Shown here: positions 16,361 to 26,453 of the stretch, in pieces
How positions within the stretch are numbered: the stretch's first letter is position 1
How the letters are laid out: every line of letters starts with the position of its first letter
From: Corynebacterium guangdongense
GTDB lineage: Bacteria; Actinomycetota; Actinomycetes; Mycobacteriales; Mycobacteriaceae
Direction: 5' to 3'
Assembly (NCBI RefSeq): GCF_030408915.1
Contig: NZ_CP047654.1
Coordinates: 2,728,001-2,792,000 of the forward strand
Length of the DNA: 64,000 nucleotides
Translations under genes and position numbers: made by a program
Notes under the pieces: model-generated
Told to the model about the DNA's origin: nothing
What the model saw: only the letters and a program-made list of their open reading frames with translations
The model's database searches: none

Positions 16361-17857
16361 CTAGCGCTTCTGGTACAGCTGCTTCTTCCAGAACTTCGGC
16401 TCACTGGTGGCCTGCATGCCGAGGTTGCGGAAGATGCCCTCATCCACGGAGCCGAGAATGGTGGAGGTGTGGACGTCGCAGCCCTGGAGGTTCTGCAGCT
16501 GAGCCAGCGCCAGGCGGGCCTCCTCGCTGGTCGCGGCGGAGACTGAGAGCGCGATCAGCACTTCGTCGGTGTGCAGGCGGGGGTTGCGGGAGCCGAGGTG
16601 GCGGGTCTTGAGGGTCTGGATCGGCTCAATGGACTCCGGGGAGAGCAGGTGGGCCTCCGGGTCGATGCCGGCCAGGTACTTGAGGGCGTTGAGGAGCATG
16701 CCGGCGGAGCAGCCGAGCAGGTCGATGGTCTTGCCGGTGATGATGGTGCCGTCGTGGAGCTGCATGGCCGCGCCGGGCAGACCGGTCTCCTCCTCAATCC
16801 GGAGGGCGGGGGCGACGACGGTGCGGTCGGAGGGGACGCAGCCGGCCTTGGTCATGATGACGGCGGCACGGTCGGAGACGGTGGTGTCCTCGGTGGCGGC
16901 GCGGGCCTCGTCGACGAGGGCCTTGTAGTAGCGGCGGATGATCTCCTGGGTGGCGGCGGCGCGGCAGACCTCGTCGTCGGTGATGCAGTAGCCGGCCATG
17001 TTGACGCCCATGTCGGTGGGCGACTGGTAGGGGGTATTGCCCGTGACCTTCTGCAGCATTCCCTTGAGCAGCGGGAACGCCTCGACGTCGCGGTTGTAGT
17101 TGACCGTGGACTCGCCGTAGGCGCTCAGGTGGAAGTGGTCGATGACGTTGACGTCGTCGAGGTCGACGGTGGCCGCCTCGTAGGCCAGGTTGACCGGGTG
17201 GTCCAGGGGCAGGTTCCAGATGGGGAAGGTCTCAAACTTGGCGTAGCCGGCCTTCCGGCCACGCTGGTTCTCCTGGTACACCTGCGAGAGGCAGGTCGCG
17301 AGCTTGCCGGAGCCCGGGCCTGGCGCGGTGACGACGACGAGGTCGCGGGAGGTCTCGACGAATTCGTTCTTGCCGAATCCCTCCTCGGAGACGATGGTGT
17401 CGATGTTGCCGGGGTAGCCGTCGATGACGTAGTGGCGGGAGACCTTGAGGCCGAGGTGGGTGAGCTTCTCGGCGAATTCCACGACTTCGGCGGATCCCTC
17501 GTCGAACTGGGTGATCACGACGTGCTCGGTGAGGAAGCCGCGCTCACGGAAGGCGTCGATGAGCCGCAGAAGGTCGTCGCCGTAGCCGATGCCCAGGTCG
17601 GCGCGGACCTTCTTGCGCTCGAGGTCCTTGGCGCCGATGCAGACGAGGATTTCCACGTCGTCCTTGATTCGATCGAGCATCGCGATCTTGTTGTCCGGTG
17701 TGAAGCCGGGCAGGACGCGGGAGGCGTGCATGTCGTCGAAAAGCTTGCCGCCCATCTCCAGGTAGAGCTTGCCGCCGATTTCCTCGCGGCGCTCCTGGAT
17801 GTGCTTCGACTGCAGCTCGATGTACTTGTCGGGATCGAATCCCAGTGCCTGCGGCAT
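16361..17857 (-). CDS. DUF1846 (UPF0371) family protein
   Basis: This 498-aa cytoplasmic protein of unresolved function is widespread in Firmicutes and Corynebacterium. The start at 17857 ([16 protein letters not shown]) follows AAAGGGGC. Near residue 180 there is a phosphate-binding-loop-like segment, [15 protein letters not shown]. Other conserved stretches are [29 protein letters not shown] and [19 protein letters not shown]. It is encoded alone, divergent from the Nei-type gene. A nucleotide-dependent activity is suggested only by the loop. Confidence 0.88.
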   Translation of the reverse strand: MPQALGFDPDKYIELQSKHIQERREEIGGKLYLEMGGKLFDDMHASRVLPGFTPDNKIAMLDRIKDDVEILVCIGAKDLERKKVRADLGIGYGDDLLRLIDAFRERGFLTEHVVITQFDEGSAEVVEFAEKLTHLGLKVSRHYVIDGYPGNIDTIVSEEGFGKNEFVETSRDLVVVTAPGPGSGKLATCLSQVYQENQRGRKAGYAKFETFPIWNLPLDHPVNLAYEAATVDLDDVNVIDHFHLSAYGESTVNYNRDVEAFPLLKGMLQKVTGNTPYQSPTDMGVNMAGYCITDDEVCRAAATQEIIRRYYKALVDEARAATEDTTVSDRAAVIMTKAGCVPSDRTVVAPALRIEEETGLPGAAMQLHDGTIITGKTIDLLGCSAGMLLNALKYLAGIDPEAHLLSPESIEPIQTLKTRHLGSRNPRLHTDEVLIALSVSAATSEEARLALAQLQNLQGCDVHTSTILGSVDEGIFRNLGMQATSEPKFWKKQLYQKR

Positions 17858-17992
17858 AGTGCCCCTTTGAGGTTGCGCGTTTTGACCGCACCCTAGCTTA
17901 ACCCCGGAAGCGCCTGAGGCACAGATCCCCTGTTGCCGCGGCGGCGCGAGCGCGAATCGGCGCCCGGATCCCCTCGGGCTACCATCTGATCC

Positions 17993-18811
17993 ATGCCTGA
18001 GGGTCACATCATTCATCGTCTTGCCCATCATCTCAACGAGGATTTCCGGGGCGTGGAGCTGGCGGTCTCCAGCCCGCAGGGGCGCTTCGCGACGGAGGCC
18101 GCCGTCCTGGACGGGCACCGGATTGAGTTCGCGGAGACCTTCGGCAAGCACCTGTTCATCCATTTCGACAACCCGGAACCGGCGCACACCGTCCACCTCC
18201 ATCTGGGCCTGATCGGGTCGCTGCGTTTTGAGCCGGCGGCGGACGAGTGGGGTCAGATGCGGTTGCGGATCGTCAACCCGGACACGGGGGTGGCGGCGAA
18301 TCTGCGGGGTCCGCAGTGGTGTCGGCTCATCACCGATGAGGAGGCGGCGGTGGCCAAGGCCGGCTTCGGCGAGGACCCCATCCGGCCGGACGCGGAACCG
18401 GAGATCGTGTGGGAGAAGGTCAGCAGGAGCCGTCGCCAGATCGGGTCGCTGCTGATGGATCAGAAGCTCTTCGCGGGCGTGGGCAACATCTACCGTGCGG
18501 AGGTGCTGTTCCGGCAGAACGTCTCCCCTTTTCTGCCCGGGCGGGACCTGACGAGGTCGCAGTACGACGCGCTCTGGTCGGATCTGGTGCTGCTCATGGC
18601 CGAGGGGGTTCGCGAGGGCGAGATCAACACGGTGCGCGAGGAGCACATGCCGGAGCGGATGGGTCGCGACGCCCGCCACGACGATCACGGTGGCGAGGTC
18701 TACGTCTACCGCCGCGAGGGGCTGTCCTGCTACATCTGTGAGAGTGACGTGCTGCGCGACGCCATGGAGGGGCGCAACCTTTTCTGGTGCCCCACCTGTC
18801 AGCCCGGGTAA
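17993..18811 (+). CDS. nei: Fpg/Nei-family DNA glycosylase (Nei-type)
   Basis: This base-excision-repair glycosylase/AP lyase acts on oxidised bases. The processed N-terminal proline and adjacent glutamate are present (MPEGH; Pro2 as Schiff-base nucleophile, Glu3 as acid). So are the N-terminal lysine loop GKHLFIHF, the helix-two-turn-helix segment ([16 protein letters not shown]) and a C-terminal zinc finger with CYIC and CPTC. At 272 residues the length is normal. The PEGH rather than PELPE opening favours a Nei over an Fpg assignment. Confidence 0.93.
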   Translation: MPEGHIIHRLAHHLNEDFRGVELAVSSPQGRFATEAAVLDGHRIEFAETFGKHLFIHFDNPEPAHTVHLHLGLIGSLRFEPAADEWGQMRLRIVNPDTGVAANLRGPQWCRLITDEEAAVAKAGFGEDPIRPDAEPEIVWEKVSRSRRQIGSLLMDQKLFAGVGNIYRAEVLFRQNVSPFLPGRDLTRSQYDALWSDLVLLMAEGVREGEINTVREEHMPERMGRDARHDDHGGEVYVYRREGLSCYICESDVLRDAMEGRNLFWCPTCQPG

Positions 18812-18851
18812 TCCCCGCGCCAAAGCGCCGCGCCGGGGCTAGCCTGAGACC

Positions 18852-20516
18852 ATGCCCGCAATGACCTACGCGTATCCCGTGGCCGCCATCCGTGCGGCCG
18901 AGCAGCCGCTCCTCGACGCCCAGTCCGAACCCGATGAACTGATGCGGCAGGCGGCCCACGCGGTGGCGATCGCCGCACAGACGATGCTGACATCCCAGCC
19001 CACCGAGCCCGGGGTGGAGCGGGTGCTGGTGCTCGTGGGGTCGGGGGGCAACGGCGGCGACGGCCTCTACGCGGGGGCGGCGCTGGCGGCGGCCGGCTAC
19101 CCGGTCGACGCGGTACTGCTGGGCGAGACCGTGCACCAGCGGGCCCGGGACGCCTTCCTGGAGGCCGGCGGTTTCCTGCTCGACGGTTTCCCGGAGGAGT
19201 CACGCCATCTCTACCGCCTGGTCATCGACGCGCTGCTCGGCATCGGCGGCTCCAGCGGCCTGCGCCGGGACGTCGCCGTCGAGGTGCAGCTGCTGCATTC
19301 CATGGACGCGCCGATCCTGTCGGTGGACGTGCCCAGCGGCATCGAGGCCGACACGGGTGTGGAGCCGGAACCCTACGTCGTCGAGCACCAGAGCGTGCCG
19401 GCGCACGTGTCGGCCGACGTCACCCTCACCTTCGGCGGGCTGCGTTACGCCCACTGCCTGTCGACGGCGTGCGGCGAGGTGCTGGTCACCAACATCGCCA
19501 TCGCCGAGCAGCGCCTGGCGGGTGGTCTGACGCGGCTGCTCGCCGAGTGCGACGCCCCGGTGGTCTTCGCCTCCCGGGCGATGTCCTACCCGCGTCGTTA
19601 TGAGTGGCCGACGAGGTTCCACTCCCCGCGCCCGGAGGCGGTCACCCCGATCGAGCCGGGCCCGCACGACGACAAGTACACCGGCGGCGTGGTCGGCGTG
19701 CTCGCCGGGTCGCCGGCCTATCCCGGCGCGGCGCTGCTGTGCGTGAACGCGGCGGTCCGCGCCACCAGTTCCATGGTGCGCTACGTCGGCGGGGAGCCGA
19801 TCGAGATCGTGCGCGCGCACCCGGAGGTGGTCGCCACGGAGCGGCTGGCCGACGCGGGCCGCGTCCAGACCTGGGTGGTCGGCCCCGGCCGCGGCACCGA
19901 CGAGGCCGCGCGGGCGGAGCTGGCGGAGACCCTGGACGCCGAGGTGCCGGTGCTTCTCGACGCCGACGCCCTCACCCTCCTGGCCCGGCACGAGGAACTG
20001 CGCACCGCGGTGCGCGAGCGTCCCTGGGCCACGGTGCTCAGCCCGCACGCCGGTGAGTTCGCCCGTCTCGCCGACGCCATGAAGGCCGGCGTCGACATCC
20101 CGGATCCGAGGCAGAACCCGGTGCAGGCGATCGAGCGCCTGGCGATCGCGTTGGACTGCGCGGTCATCCTCAAGGGCCGCTTCACCCTGATCGCCTACCC
20201 GACAGGGTCACGCATCTCGATCACGGCGGTCGACGCCGGCACGTCCTGGGCCGCGACCCCGGGCTCCGGTGACGTACTCTCCGGCCTGGCGGGCGCGCGG
20301 ATGGCCTTCCGTTACGCCCGGGGCCGGGCGAGCGTGCCCCGCCCGGCGGCACAGGACGACGTCTGGTCCTGCTACGTCGCGCTCGCGGAGTCCGTGCAGA
20401 TTCACGGTGTCGCGGCGTGGTTGTCGGCGCAGACGCCGGACGGGCCGGCGGCGACCTCGGCGAGCAGAATCGCGAAGTACATTCCGCGCGCGACGGCGCG
20501 ACTGACGCTGCGCTGA
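18852..20516 (+). CDS. nnr: Bifunctional NAD(P)H-hydrate repair enzyme Nnr
   Basis: This protein repairs damaged NAD(P)H hydrates. The N-terminal YjeF domain (about 1-230) epimerises the R and S forms; it has GSGGNGGDGLYAGAALA and DVPSGIEADTG. The C-terminal ribokinase-like domain (about 270-554) is the ADP-dependent dehydratase, with LDADALTLL, LSPHAGEFARL and the catalytic TPGSGDVLSGLAGA. The length (554 aa) fits the fused actinobacterial form. It begins 40 bp after nei and ends 21 bp before a convergent gene. Confidence 0.95.
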   Translation: MPAMTYAYPVAAIRAAEQPLLDAQSEPDELMRQAAHAVAIAAQTMLTSQPTEPGVERVLVLVGSGGNGGDGLYAGAALAAAGYPVDAVLLGETVHQRARDAFLEAGGFLLDGFPEESRHLYRLVIDALLGIGGSSGLRRDVAVEVQLLHSMDAPILSVDVPSGIEADTGVEPEPYVVEHQSVPAHVSADVTLTFGGLRYAHCLSTACGEVLVTNIAIAEQRLAGGLTRLLAECDAPVVFASRAMSYPRRYEWPTRFHSPRPEAVTPIEPGPHDDKYTGGVVGVLAGSPAYPGAALLCVNAAVRATSSMVRYVGGEPIEIVRAHPEVVATERLADAGRVQTWVVGPGRGTDEAARAELAETLDAEVPVLLDADALTLLARHEELRTAVRERPWATVLSPHAGEFARLADAMKAGVDIPDPRQNPVQAIERLAIALDCAVILKGRFTLIAYPTGSRISITAVDAGTSWAATPGSGDVLSGLAGARMAFRYARGRASVPRPAAQDDVWSCYVALAESVQIHGVAAWLSAQTPDGPAATSASRIAKYIPRATARLTLR

Positions 20517-20537
20517 CACCGGGGCCGGGCCGCCGCC

Positions 20538-21503
20538 CTAGCCGAGATCGCGGCCGGTCACCTCGCCGCCATGGCCGACGAGGAAGTTCCACGAGATGCC
20601 GTTCTTGGTGAGGACCTGGGGGCGCAGGGCGTCGGCGAGCGCGAAGGACTTGTCGTGGTAGCCCAGCAGGTACTCGTCGAAGGCGGGCAGCCGGTACTCG
20701 GTGGCCAGCGCCTGCTCGATCTCCCCTGCGGTGACGTCGGCCTGCCACGCGCCCATGTGGAAGCCGTCGACGGCGATGGCGCCGGGGACCGCGGCGAGCG
20801 CGGCGCCGGCCTCGCGTTTGCCCAGGCCGGTCCACCAGCGGAAGTCATCGGCGGTGACGGGACCGTGGGAGTCGACGTAGCGGGCGGCCAGCAGGGCCAG
20901 CGACTCCGCGCGGCCCAGCTCCACCGACTCGACCGGCAGGGAGTCCACGAGGAGGAAGGTCTCGTCACGTCCCCGCTTCGGCCCCTGCACGACCTCGCCC
21001 TCCCCGCCCAGGGCGCGGAGCAGGTGCGGGCCGCGGTTGTCTCCGGGGTCGACGCCCGCGGCGGTGAAGACGGCGTAGACCTCGGGGCGGGTCAGCGGGC
21101 CGTCGGCCAGAGCCGCGTGGAGGGCCCGGCGCGCCGTGTCGACGTCCTCCGGACTCAGCCCCAGCCCGGGCCGTCGGCGGGCGGCGGCGCGTTCGACAGG
21201 CGGGTTGCCCAGGCGCATCATCCAGCGGGCGTCCTCGGCGGGGACGAAATGCAGGGTGCCGCGCATGGGCCAGCAGCGGACGATGAGGCCGGCCTCGATG
21301 GCGTCGTGCACGGCGGAGTCGTTCTCGTCGTGGGGGCCGGCCCAACGCAGGCTCAGCCCCCGGATGCCGGCGGGGTAGGTCTGGCCCTGGACCGCGCCCA
21401 TGGACCGCACAGCTGTGCGGGGGTCGGCAGGTGTCGGGCGCGCGACCGCGGGGCTGAGGTGCTGGGCGATCAGGCGGCGGGCGCGCAGCTCGAGGAGATC
21501 CAT
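20538..21503 (-). CDS. Winged-helix DNA-binding (HTH_42, YcaQ-type) protein
   Basis: This protein belongs to the winged-helix family that includes crosslink-repair glycosylase YcaQ/AlkZ relatives. The start ATG 21503 gives MDLLELRARRLIAQHL and 321 aa. Recognisable parts are SMGAVQGQTYPAGIRGLSLRW near residue 35, the wing TLHFVPAEDARWM and the C-terminal PAFDEYLLGYHDKS. Many relatives continue for some 30-50 residues after the equivalent of QVLTKNGISW, whereas this one stops soon after, so the C-terminal barrel may be shortened. It is divergent from the flavoprotein gene across 97 bp. Confidence 0.8.
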   Translation of the reverse strand: MDLLELRARRLIAQHLSPAVARPTPADPRTAVRSMGAVQGQTYPAGIRGLSLRWAGPHDENDSAVHDAIEAGLIVRCWPMRGTLHFVPAEDARWMMRLGNPPVERAAARRRPGLGLSPEDVDTARRALHAALADGPLTRPEVYAVFTAAGVDPGDNRGPHLLRALGGEGEVVQGPKRGRDETFLLVDSLPVESVELGRAESLALLAARYVDSHGPVTADDFRWWTGLGKREAGAALAAVPGAIAVDGFHMGAWQADVTAGEIEQALATEYRLPAFDEYLLGYHDKSFALADALRPQVLTKNGISWNFLVGHGGEVTGRDLG

Positions 21504-21537
21504 GGCCCCATTATGCAGAACGGCAAATACTTGAACG

Positions 21538-21566
21538 TTGTAGCAAATGGCGGGCTGCAGTAGCAT
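21538..21566 (+). promoter_or_regulatory. Predicted promoter of the flavoprotein gene
   Basis: TTGTAG and TAGCAT are separated by 17 bases, ending 34 bases before the ATG at 21601. A fair sigma-A match in the 97-bp divergent gap. Confidence 0.45.
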
Positions 21567-21600
21567 GGGGCCCATCTCACGAAAGGCGGGACCATCAACC

Positions 21601-22602
21601 ATGACCACCACCTCCCACGGACACCATGAAGCCATCGTCGTCGGCGGCGGGCAGGCCGGGCTGGCCACCGCCTACTACCTGCTGGCACGCGGCGTCGACA
21701 CGCTCGTCCTCGACAACAACATGGGCCCCGGCGGCGCCTGGAGCATGTACTGGGACACCATGACCCTGCTCAGCGAACCCGCCCAGAGCTCCCTGCCCGG
21801 CATGGCCATGCCCGACGTCCCCGGCGGCCTGACACCCGCCCACATGGTCGAATACCTCACCAACTACGAAGGCGTCTTCGACATCCCCGTGCGTCGCCCG
21901 GTGCGGGTGCTCCACGTCAGACCCGCGGGCGCACACTTCACCGTGGAGACCGACCAGGGCACCTGGACGGCGAGCCAGGTCATCATGGCCACCGGTACCT
22001 ACGCCCGCCCCCTGGTCCCCCATGTCGAGGGCACCATTATGGGCCAGTTCTGGCACGTGGCGAACTACCCGGGCCGGGACACCTTCCGCGGCAAGAAGGT
22101 CGCCGTCGTCGGCGCCGGCAACGCCGCCGCCCAGATCGGCGCGGAGCTCAGCGAGGTCGCCGAGGTCATCTGGCTCACGGACACCGAACCCCGGCTTGTC
22201 GACGCCTCCCTCACCGGCGCCGACTACCACCGCCTGATCGCCGAGCGCCGCGACGCGATCCTGGCCGGCGCCACCGACGTCCCCTCCGACCCGGCCGAGC
22301 TGGGCAATATCATCCAGACCCCGCCGGTCAAGGCGGCGATCGAATCCGGCGCGCTGACGCCGACCCCGCTGCCGGAGACCCTGGACGGGCTCGAGGTCAA
22401 CCACCTGATCTGGGCCACCGGTTTCGAGCCGGGCCTGTACCCGGTGCGGGGCCTGGTCGAGGACGGGAGGCCGAGCGTCGAGGGGCTGCACCTGGTCGGC
22501 TACGGCGGGGCCTCCGGCTACGGCTCCGACACCATCGCCGGCATCGGCCCGTGGGCGCAGCACACCGCACGGACGGTGGCCGAGGGCCTGGGCAAGCGCT
22601 AG
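21601..22602 (+). CDS. FAD/NAD(P)-dependent monooxygenase-like oxidoreductase
   Basis: This flavoprotein is of the CzcO/flavin-monooxygenase type. The 333 residues show an FAD-binding Rossmann motif (GGGQAGLATAYYL, about residue 15), a second dinucleotide motif (VVGAGNAAAQIGAELS, about 165) preceded by FWHVANYPGRDTFRGKK, and the C-terminal ATGFEPGLYPV. Such proteins oxidise small organic molecules or reduce electron acceptors with NADPH; the substrate here is unknown. The ATG at 21601 has only a weak ribosome site (AAAGG, about 13 bases). Its stop interlocks with the stop of the convergent cupin gene. Confidence 0.85.
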   Translation: MTTTSHGHHEAIVVGGGQAGLATAYYLLARGVDTLVLDNNMGPGGAWSMYWDTMTLLSEPAQSSLPGMAMPDVPGGLTPAHMVEYLTNYEGVFDIPVRRPVRVLHVRPAGAHFTVETDQGTWTASQVIMATGTYARPLVPHVEGTIMGQFWHVANYPGRDTFRGKKVAVVGAGNAAAQIGAELSEVAEVIWLTDTEPRLVDASLTGADYHRLIAERRDAILAGATDVPSDPAELGNIIQTPPVKAAIESGALTPTPLPETLDGLEVNHLIWATGFEPGLYPVRGLVEDGRPSVEGLHLVGYGGASGYGSDTIAGIGPWAQHTARTVAEGLGKR

Positions 22603-22931
22603 CCCGAGTGGGACTCCTGCCCCGGCACGTTGGTGACCGTGGTCAGCAGGAACACCGAGTCGTCCTCCGCGGTCACCGAGTGGCGCCGATGGGTCAGCCC
22701 GTAGAGGTCGCCGGGCCCCATGGACACCTCGTCGTCGGCATTGACCGTGACCTGGCCTTCGAAGACCAGGATGGACGCGGCCGGCGGAGCGTTGTGCTCC
22801 TGCAGCTGCGTGCCCTTGCGCAGGGCGATGACGGTCTGGCGCAGCGGGCCGTCGCTGACCAGGAGTTTGGCGTAGCGGCCGTTCTCGGCGGCGCGGGCGG
22901 TGGCCAGGGCGTTGGCGATTTTCTCTTTCAT
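22599..22931 (-). CDS. Small cupin-domain protein
   Basis: This 110-aa single-domain cupin has the conserved barrel motifs LRKGTQLQEHNAPPAASILVFEGQVTV and MGPGDLYGLTHRRHSVTAEDDS. His residues at the two motif positions could bind a metal ion. Such small cupins are sensors or small-molecule isomerases, and the sequence does not tell which. It follows the FGGY kinase gene on the same strand by about 23 bp, so the two may be co-transcribed. Confidence 0.8.
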   Translation of the reverse strand: MKEKIANALATARAAENGRYAKLLVSDGPLRQTVIALRKGTQLQEHNAPPAASILVFEGQVTVNADDEVSMGPGDLYGLTHRRHSVTAEDDSVFLLTTVTNVPGQESHSG

Positions 22932-22954
22932 GTCCCCAGTGTAACCGGCGTCAC

Positions 22955-24451
22955 TTAATCGACAAGGGCCTCGTAGGTCCCCTCGAATTCCGCACGCACC
23001 GCCGCGTAGTACTCCTCGTGCTCGGGACGGTACGTGAAGGGCTCGCCGAAGGGCGGGACCGCCCGCTCCCCGCCCGGATCCAGGACGTCGAGCGCGATGA
23101 GGGCGGTGCCGCGCAGGGTGGCACGCTTCATCTCCAGCGGGATCACGTCGACGCCGAGGGTGTTGGCCAGGACCTGCAGCCAGGTCGGGTACTCCGTGGT
23201 CACGCTGCCGGAGGCGATGACCCGGGTGGCCGCGGCGCCGGCGGCGTCCAACTGCTCCCAGATGCGTTCGTAGCTGATGGCGATGGACTCGATCACCCCA
23301 TACCAGACGTCCAGCGCGGTGGTGTCGTTGCTGATGCCGGTCAGGGCGGCCTTCGCATCGGCGGCCCAGCCGGTGGCGCGCTCACCGGAGAAGAAGGGCA
23401 GCCCGTGCGGGGTCTCGGGGTCCGGGTCCCCGGCCAGGCGCTCCCGGAGAGCATCGGGATCGACCGGGGCGATGACGTTCTCCAGCCAGGCGAGGGCGCG
23501 GCCGACGTCATTGATCGCGCCACCGAGGATGGCGTGGGAGTCGTCGAGACGGTAGCACCACAGCCCCTCCTGCACCGTCTCGGGAATGGTCGGCAAGATG
23601 ACGCGCATCGCCCCCGACGTGGCGGCGGCGACGGCGACGGTGGTCTCGTCGACCGCCCCCGGGCCGACGTTGGACGGCCACCCGTCCGGGATGGCGTGGA
23701 ACCAGGCGATGTCATTGAGCGCCGCCCAGGCGGTCTCCGTCGGGAAGGCGGGGTCCTGGGGGGTTCGCACCTCGTCGAAGAGGTCGGGGCTCACGCCCAC
23801 CGCGTCGAGAATTTCGGCGTCGATCAGCCCCGTCTGCAGGTTGAGCACCCCCGACCAGGCGGCCGTCGAGGTGGCGATGCCGCGCACCCCGCCCAGCTTG
23901 AGATAGACGTACTCGCCGATGGTCATGACGGTGGCGGTCTTCTCCAGCAGCTCCGGACGCTCCGCCTTCAGCCACGCCAGTCGCGCCGGGTGGTAACTGG
24001 TGTGCAGTCGCACGCCGGTGCGCCGGTGGTAGGCGGACTCGTCGATCTGCTCGCGCAGCACGCCGACGTACTTGGCGCAGCGCGAGTCGGCGTAGGTGAT
24101 GGCGCTGGTCAGGGCGTTGCCCTGGGCGTCGACAAGCACGAGGCTGGAGGCGAAGGAATCCATGGCCACGCCCTCGATCCGCAGGCCAGCGGACTCCGCG
24201 AACGCCACGATCCCCTCGATGACCTCGCGGCACTCCGAGACGACCTGGTCGGCGTCGATGGCGGAGGTGCCGTCGTAGTCGGAGATGAACTCGTGGGCGA
24301 TCCGCTGCTTGGAGCCCTTGACCGGGCGGCCGGTGGAATCGTAGAGACCGCCGCGCGAGGCGGTCGACCCGACGTCGACGCCGAGGACGTAGGGGCCGCT
24401 GGCCTCCTTCCGACGGACCGCCATTGTCGGGACCTTCTTCGTCTCACTCAT
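22955..24451 (-). CDS. FGGY-family carbohydrate kinase
   Basis: This sugar/polyol kinase transfers phosphate from ATP to a carbohydrate. The start ATG 24451 has GGAAGGAAG upstream. The 498-aa protein has the N-terminal phosphate loop VLGVDVGSTASRGGLYD, the acidic active-site segment GVAMDSFASSLVLVD, and the C-terminal FGGY domain with FFSGERATGW and ASGSVTTEYPTWLQVLA. The general appearance is closest to gluconokinase/xylulokinase-type FGGY members, but I cannot assign the sugar. The only neighbour suggesting function is the cupin downstream. Confidence 0.85.
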   Translation of the reverse strand: MSETKKVPTMAVRRKEASGPYVLGVDVGSTASRGGLYDSTGRPVKGSKQRIAHEFISDYDGTSAIDADQVVSECREVIEGIVAFAESAGLRIEGVAMDSFASSLVLVDAQGNALTSAITYADSRCAKYVGVLREQIDESAYHRRTGVRLHTSYHPARLAWLKAERPELLEKTATVMTIGEYVYLKLGGVRGIATSTAAWSGVLNLQTGLIDAEILDAVGVSPDLFDEVRTPQDPAFPTETAWAALNDIAWFHAIPDGWPSNVGPGAVDETTVAVAAATSGAMRVILPTIPETVQEGLWCYRLDDSHAILGGAINDVGRALAWLENVIAPVDPDALRERLAGDPDPETPHGLPFFSGERATGWAADAKAALTGISNDTTALDVWYGVIESIAISYERIWEQLDAAGAAATRVIASGSVTTEYPTWLQVLANTLGVDVIPLEMKRATLRGTALIALDVLDPGGERAVPPFGEPFTYRPEHEEYYAAVRAEFEGTYEALVD

Positions 24452-24555
24452 CGTCGGGCTTCCTTCCCTCGGCGTGCTGCCTGCTGAACCGGCATTGCGT
24501 ATGACCAATCCTAGGCAGCCAGGGTGCACCGGGCGAAGCAGTTACCCTCGGACTC

Positions 24556-25491
24556 ATGACTTCCACAGTAATTCGTACCGAGAACGCCGTCGAGATCGTC
24601 GAGACCCTCCCCGAGCACGCCGGCAGCGGCGCCCACACCATCCACGCCACCCACTCCTCACTGAACTACAAGGACGCGATGGCCCTGGCCGGTGACCGCG
24701 GCGTCGTCCGGAACTTCCCGATCGTGCCCGGCATCGACGTCGTGGGCACGCTGGCCGGTGACCCGGACACCCTGGTCACCGTCAACGGCGCCGGCCTCGG
24801 CGAGCGCCGCCACGGCGGCTACACCCCGCTGGTCAACGTCGACGAGTACACCGTCGTGCCCCCGGTGTTCGACGCATACCAGGCCGCCGCGATCGGCACC
24901 GCCGGCTACACGGCGGCGCTGTCGGTCAACGCCCTGCGCACGGTGGTCTCCCCCGGCGACGGGCCGGTGCTGGTCACCGGCGCCACCGGCGGCGTCGGTT
25001 CGGTGGCGATTCTGCTGCTGCGCTCTCTCGGCTACGAGGTCCACGCCCTGAGCGGCCGGGTGGCGGAGCACGGCGACTGGCTGCGCTCCCTGGGCGCGTC
25101 CGAGGTACTGGACCGCGCCGAGTTCTCCGAGCCGGGCAGGCCGCTGCAGAAGGGCCGTTTCGCCGGCGTGGTGGACGCCGTCGGCTCGCACACCCTGGTC
25201 AACGCGATCGCCCAGGTGACCTGGGGCGGAGCAGTGACGGCGTGCGGGATGGCGCAGGGCGCCGACCTGCCGGGCAGCGTCCTGCCCTTCATCCTGCGCG
25301 GAGTGTCGCTGCTGGGCATCAACTCCGTGGACGCCCCCGCGCGGCTGCGGGACGAGGCCTGGGTCCTGCTGGCCGAGCACCTCGACGTCGACAAGCTGCA
25401 CGTGGAAACGGTCGGCCTGGCCGAGGTCGAGGCCGCGGGCGCCGACCTGCTGGCCGGAAAGCGTCACGGCCGCACCGTTGTGACGCTCTAG
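24556..25491 (+). CDS. AcuI/YhdH-type NADPH-dependent acrylyl-CoA reductase
   Basis: This medium-chain dehydrogenase/reductase belongs to the zinc-free AcuI/YhdH group that reduces acryloyl-CoA to propionyl-CoA. The 311 residues include the substrate-domain segment SSLNYKDAMALAGDRGVVRNFPIVPGIDVVG (about 35-65), a nucleotide-binding motif GATGGVGSVA and the C-terminal GINSVDAP, all typical. Physiologically it may detoxify reactive enoyl-CoA; the exact substrate is inferred from family. It is transcribed alone, and its stop codon interlocks with that of the convergent DUF368 gene. Confidence 0.9.
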   Translation: MTSTVIRTENAVEIVETLPEHAGSGAHTIHATHSSLNYKDAMALAGDRGVVRNFPIVPGIDVVGTLAGDPDTLVTVNGAGLGERRHGGYTPLVNVDEYTVVPPVFDAYQAAAIGTAGYTAALSVNALRTVVSPGDGPVLVTGATGGVGSVAILLLRSLGYEVHALSGRVAEHGDWLRSLGASEVLDRAEFSEPGRPLQKGRFAGVVDAVGSHTLVNAIAQVTWGGAVTACGMAQGADLPGSVLPFILRGVSLLGINSVDAPARLRDEAWVLLAEHLDVDKLHVETVGLAEVEAAGADLLAGKRHGRTVVTL

Positions 25492-26453
25492 TGCGCCTCC
25501 TCGGCGATCACGTGGCGGGTGCCGGAGAAGTGCCGCAGGCGACGTTCGGCCACCAGCATGAGTCCGACGACGGCGCCGCCGACGGCCACCCAGAGCAGGG
25601 AGATCGCCAGCTCCGCGCCGCTCGCCGGGAGCAGCAGGTTCGCGTCGGCGTCCTGCCAGGGCCACAGCGCCCGCAGCGAGCCGACCATCAGGCCCGCCAT
25701 GGTCACCAGGGCGACGGTGCGGTGCTTGTCCAGCAGCCAGCGCAGGACGCGGGCGAAGAGCGCGACGCCGAGCAGCGCCCCGGCGACGAAGGTGCCGATC
25801 ACGGCCCAGTCCCGCTCCGCGACGGCGCCCATGACCGGGGCATAGAGTCCCAGCGCCAGCAGCAGGAAGGACCCGGACAGGCCGGGCAGCATGAGCGCGG
25901 TCACCGCGACCATCGCCGCGAAAAAGACGATCGGCGCGTTGAGCTGCTCCACCGGCGCGGCCGTGAAGCCGGTACCGATGAACGCCAGGACCGCGCCGAG
26001 GACGAAGAGGAGCCACACCCACGGCTTCGACGTCAGATCCGGGCGGTAGACCATCGACAGCGGCACTGAGACGGACACCGCCACCATGCCGAAGAACAGG
26101 GAACGGGCGGTCTGCTCGTAGTCCGTGACGAAGGCGGTCAGCGGACCCGCCATCGCGAAGACCGCGAACACCATGGCGGCACCGGCGGGGAGGATGAGCA
26201 GCCAGTCCAGGGCGCGGAACCGCGCGCTGACCTGCACTCCCTCCCCCTTCGCCACCGGCCTGACGACGCCGATGGCATCGCCGATCGCCGCGAGCGCCCG
26301 CTCATAGACGCCGACGACCAGGGCGACCGTGCCGCCCGAGACCCCCGGGATGAGTTCCACCACCCCGATCAGAAATCCTCGGAGCGCGTTCACGACCGCG
26401 TCGATCACGGGTGGCGCTGACTGGGCGGGCGACTGGCGGTGGTGCTGGGACAT
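25488..26453 (-). CDS. DUF368 polyprenyl-phosphate flippase (PopT-type)
   Basis: This 321-aa polytopic membrane protein belongs to DUF368, whose members (PopT) return undecaprenyl phosphate, the lipid carrier for wall synthesis, across the membrane. The family signature RGFLIGVVELIPGVSGGTVALVVGVYERA is near residue 25, and its inverted echo MLPGLSGSFLLLALGLY lies in the second half. About eight to ten hydrophobic segments are visible. In a Corynebacterium the carrier would be decaprenyl phosphate, used for both peptidoglycan and arabinogalactan; that is inference. Confidence 0.9.
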   Translation of the reverse strand: MSQHHRQSPAQSAPPVIDAVVNALRGFLIGVVELIPGVSGGTVALVVGVYERALAAIGDAIGVVRPVAKGEGVQVSARFRALDWLLILPAGAAMVFAVFAMAGPLTAFVTDYEQTARSLFFGMVAVSVSVPLSMVYRPDLTSKPWVWLLFVLGAVLAFIGTGFTAAPVEQLNAPIVFFAAMVAVTALMLPGLSGSFLLLALGLYAPVMGAVAERDWAVIGTFVAGALLGVALFARVLRWLLDKHRTVALVTMAGLMVGSLRALWPWQDADANLLLPASGAELAISLLWVAVGGAVVGLMLVAERRLRHFSGTRHVIAEEAH

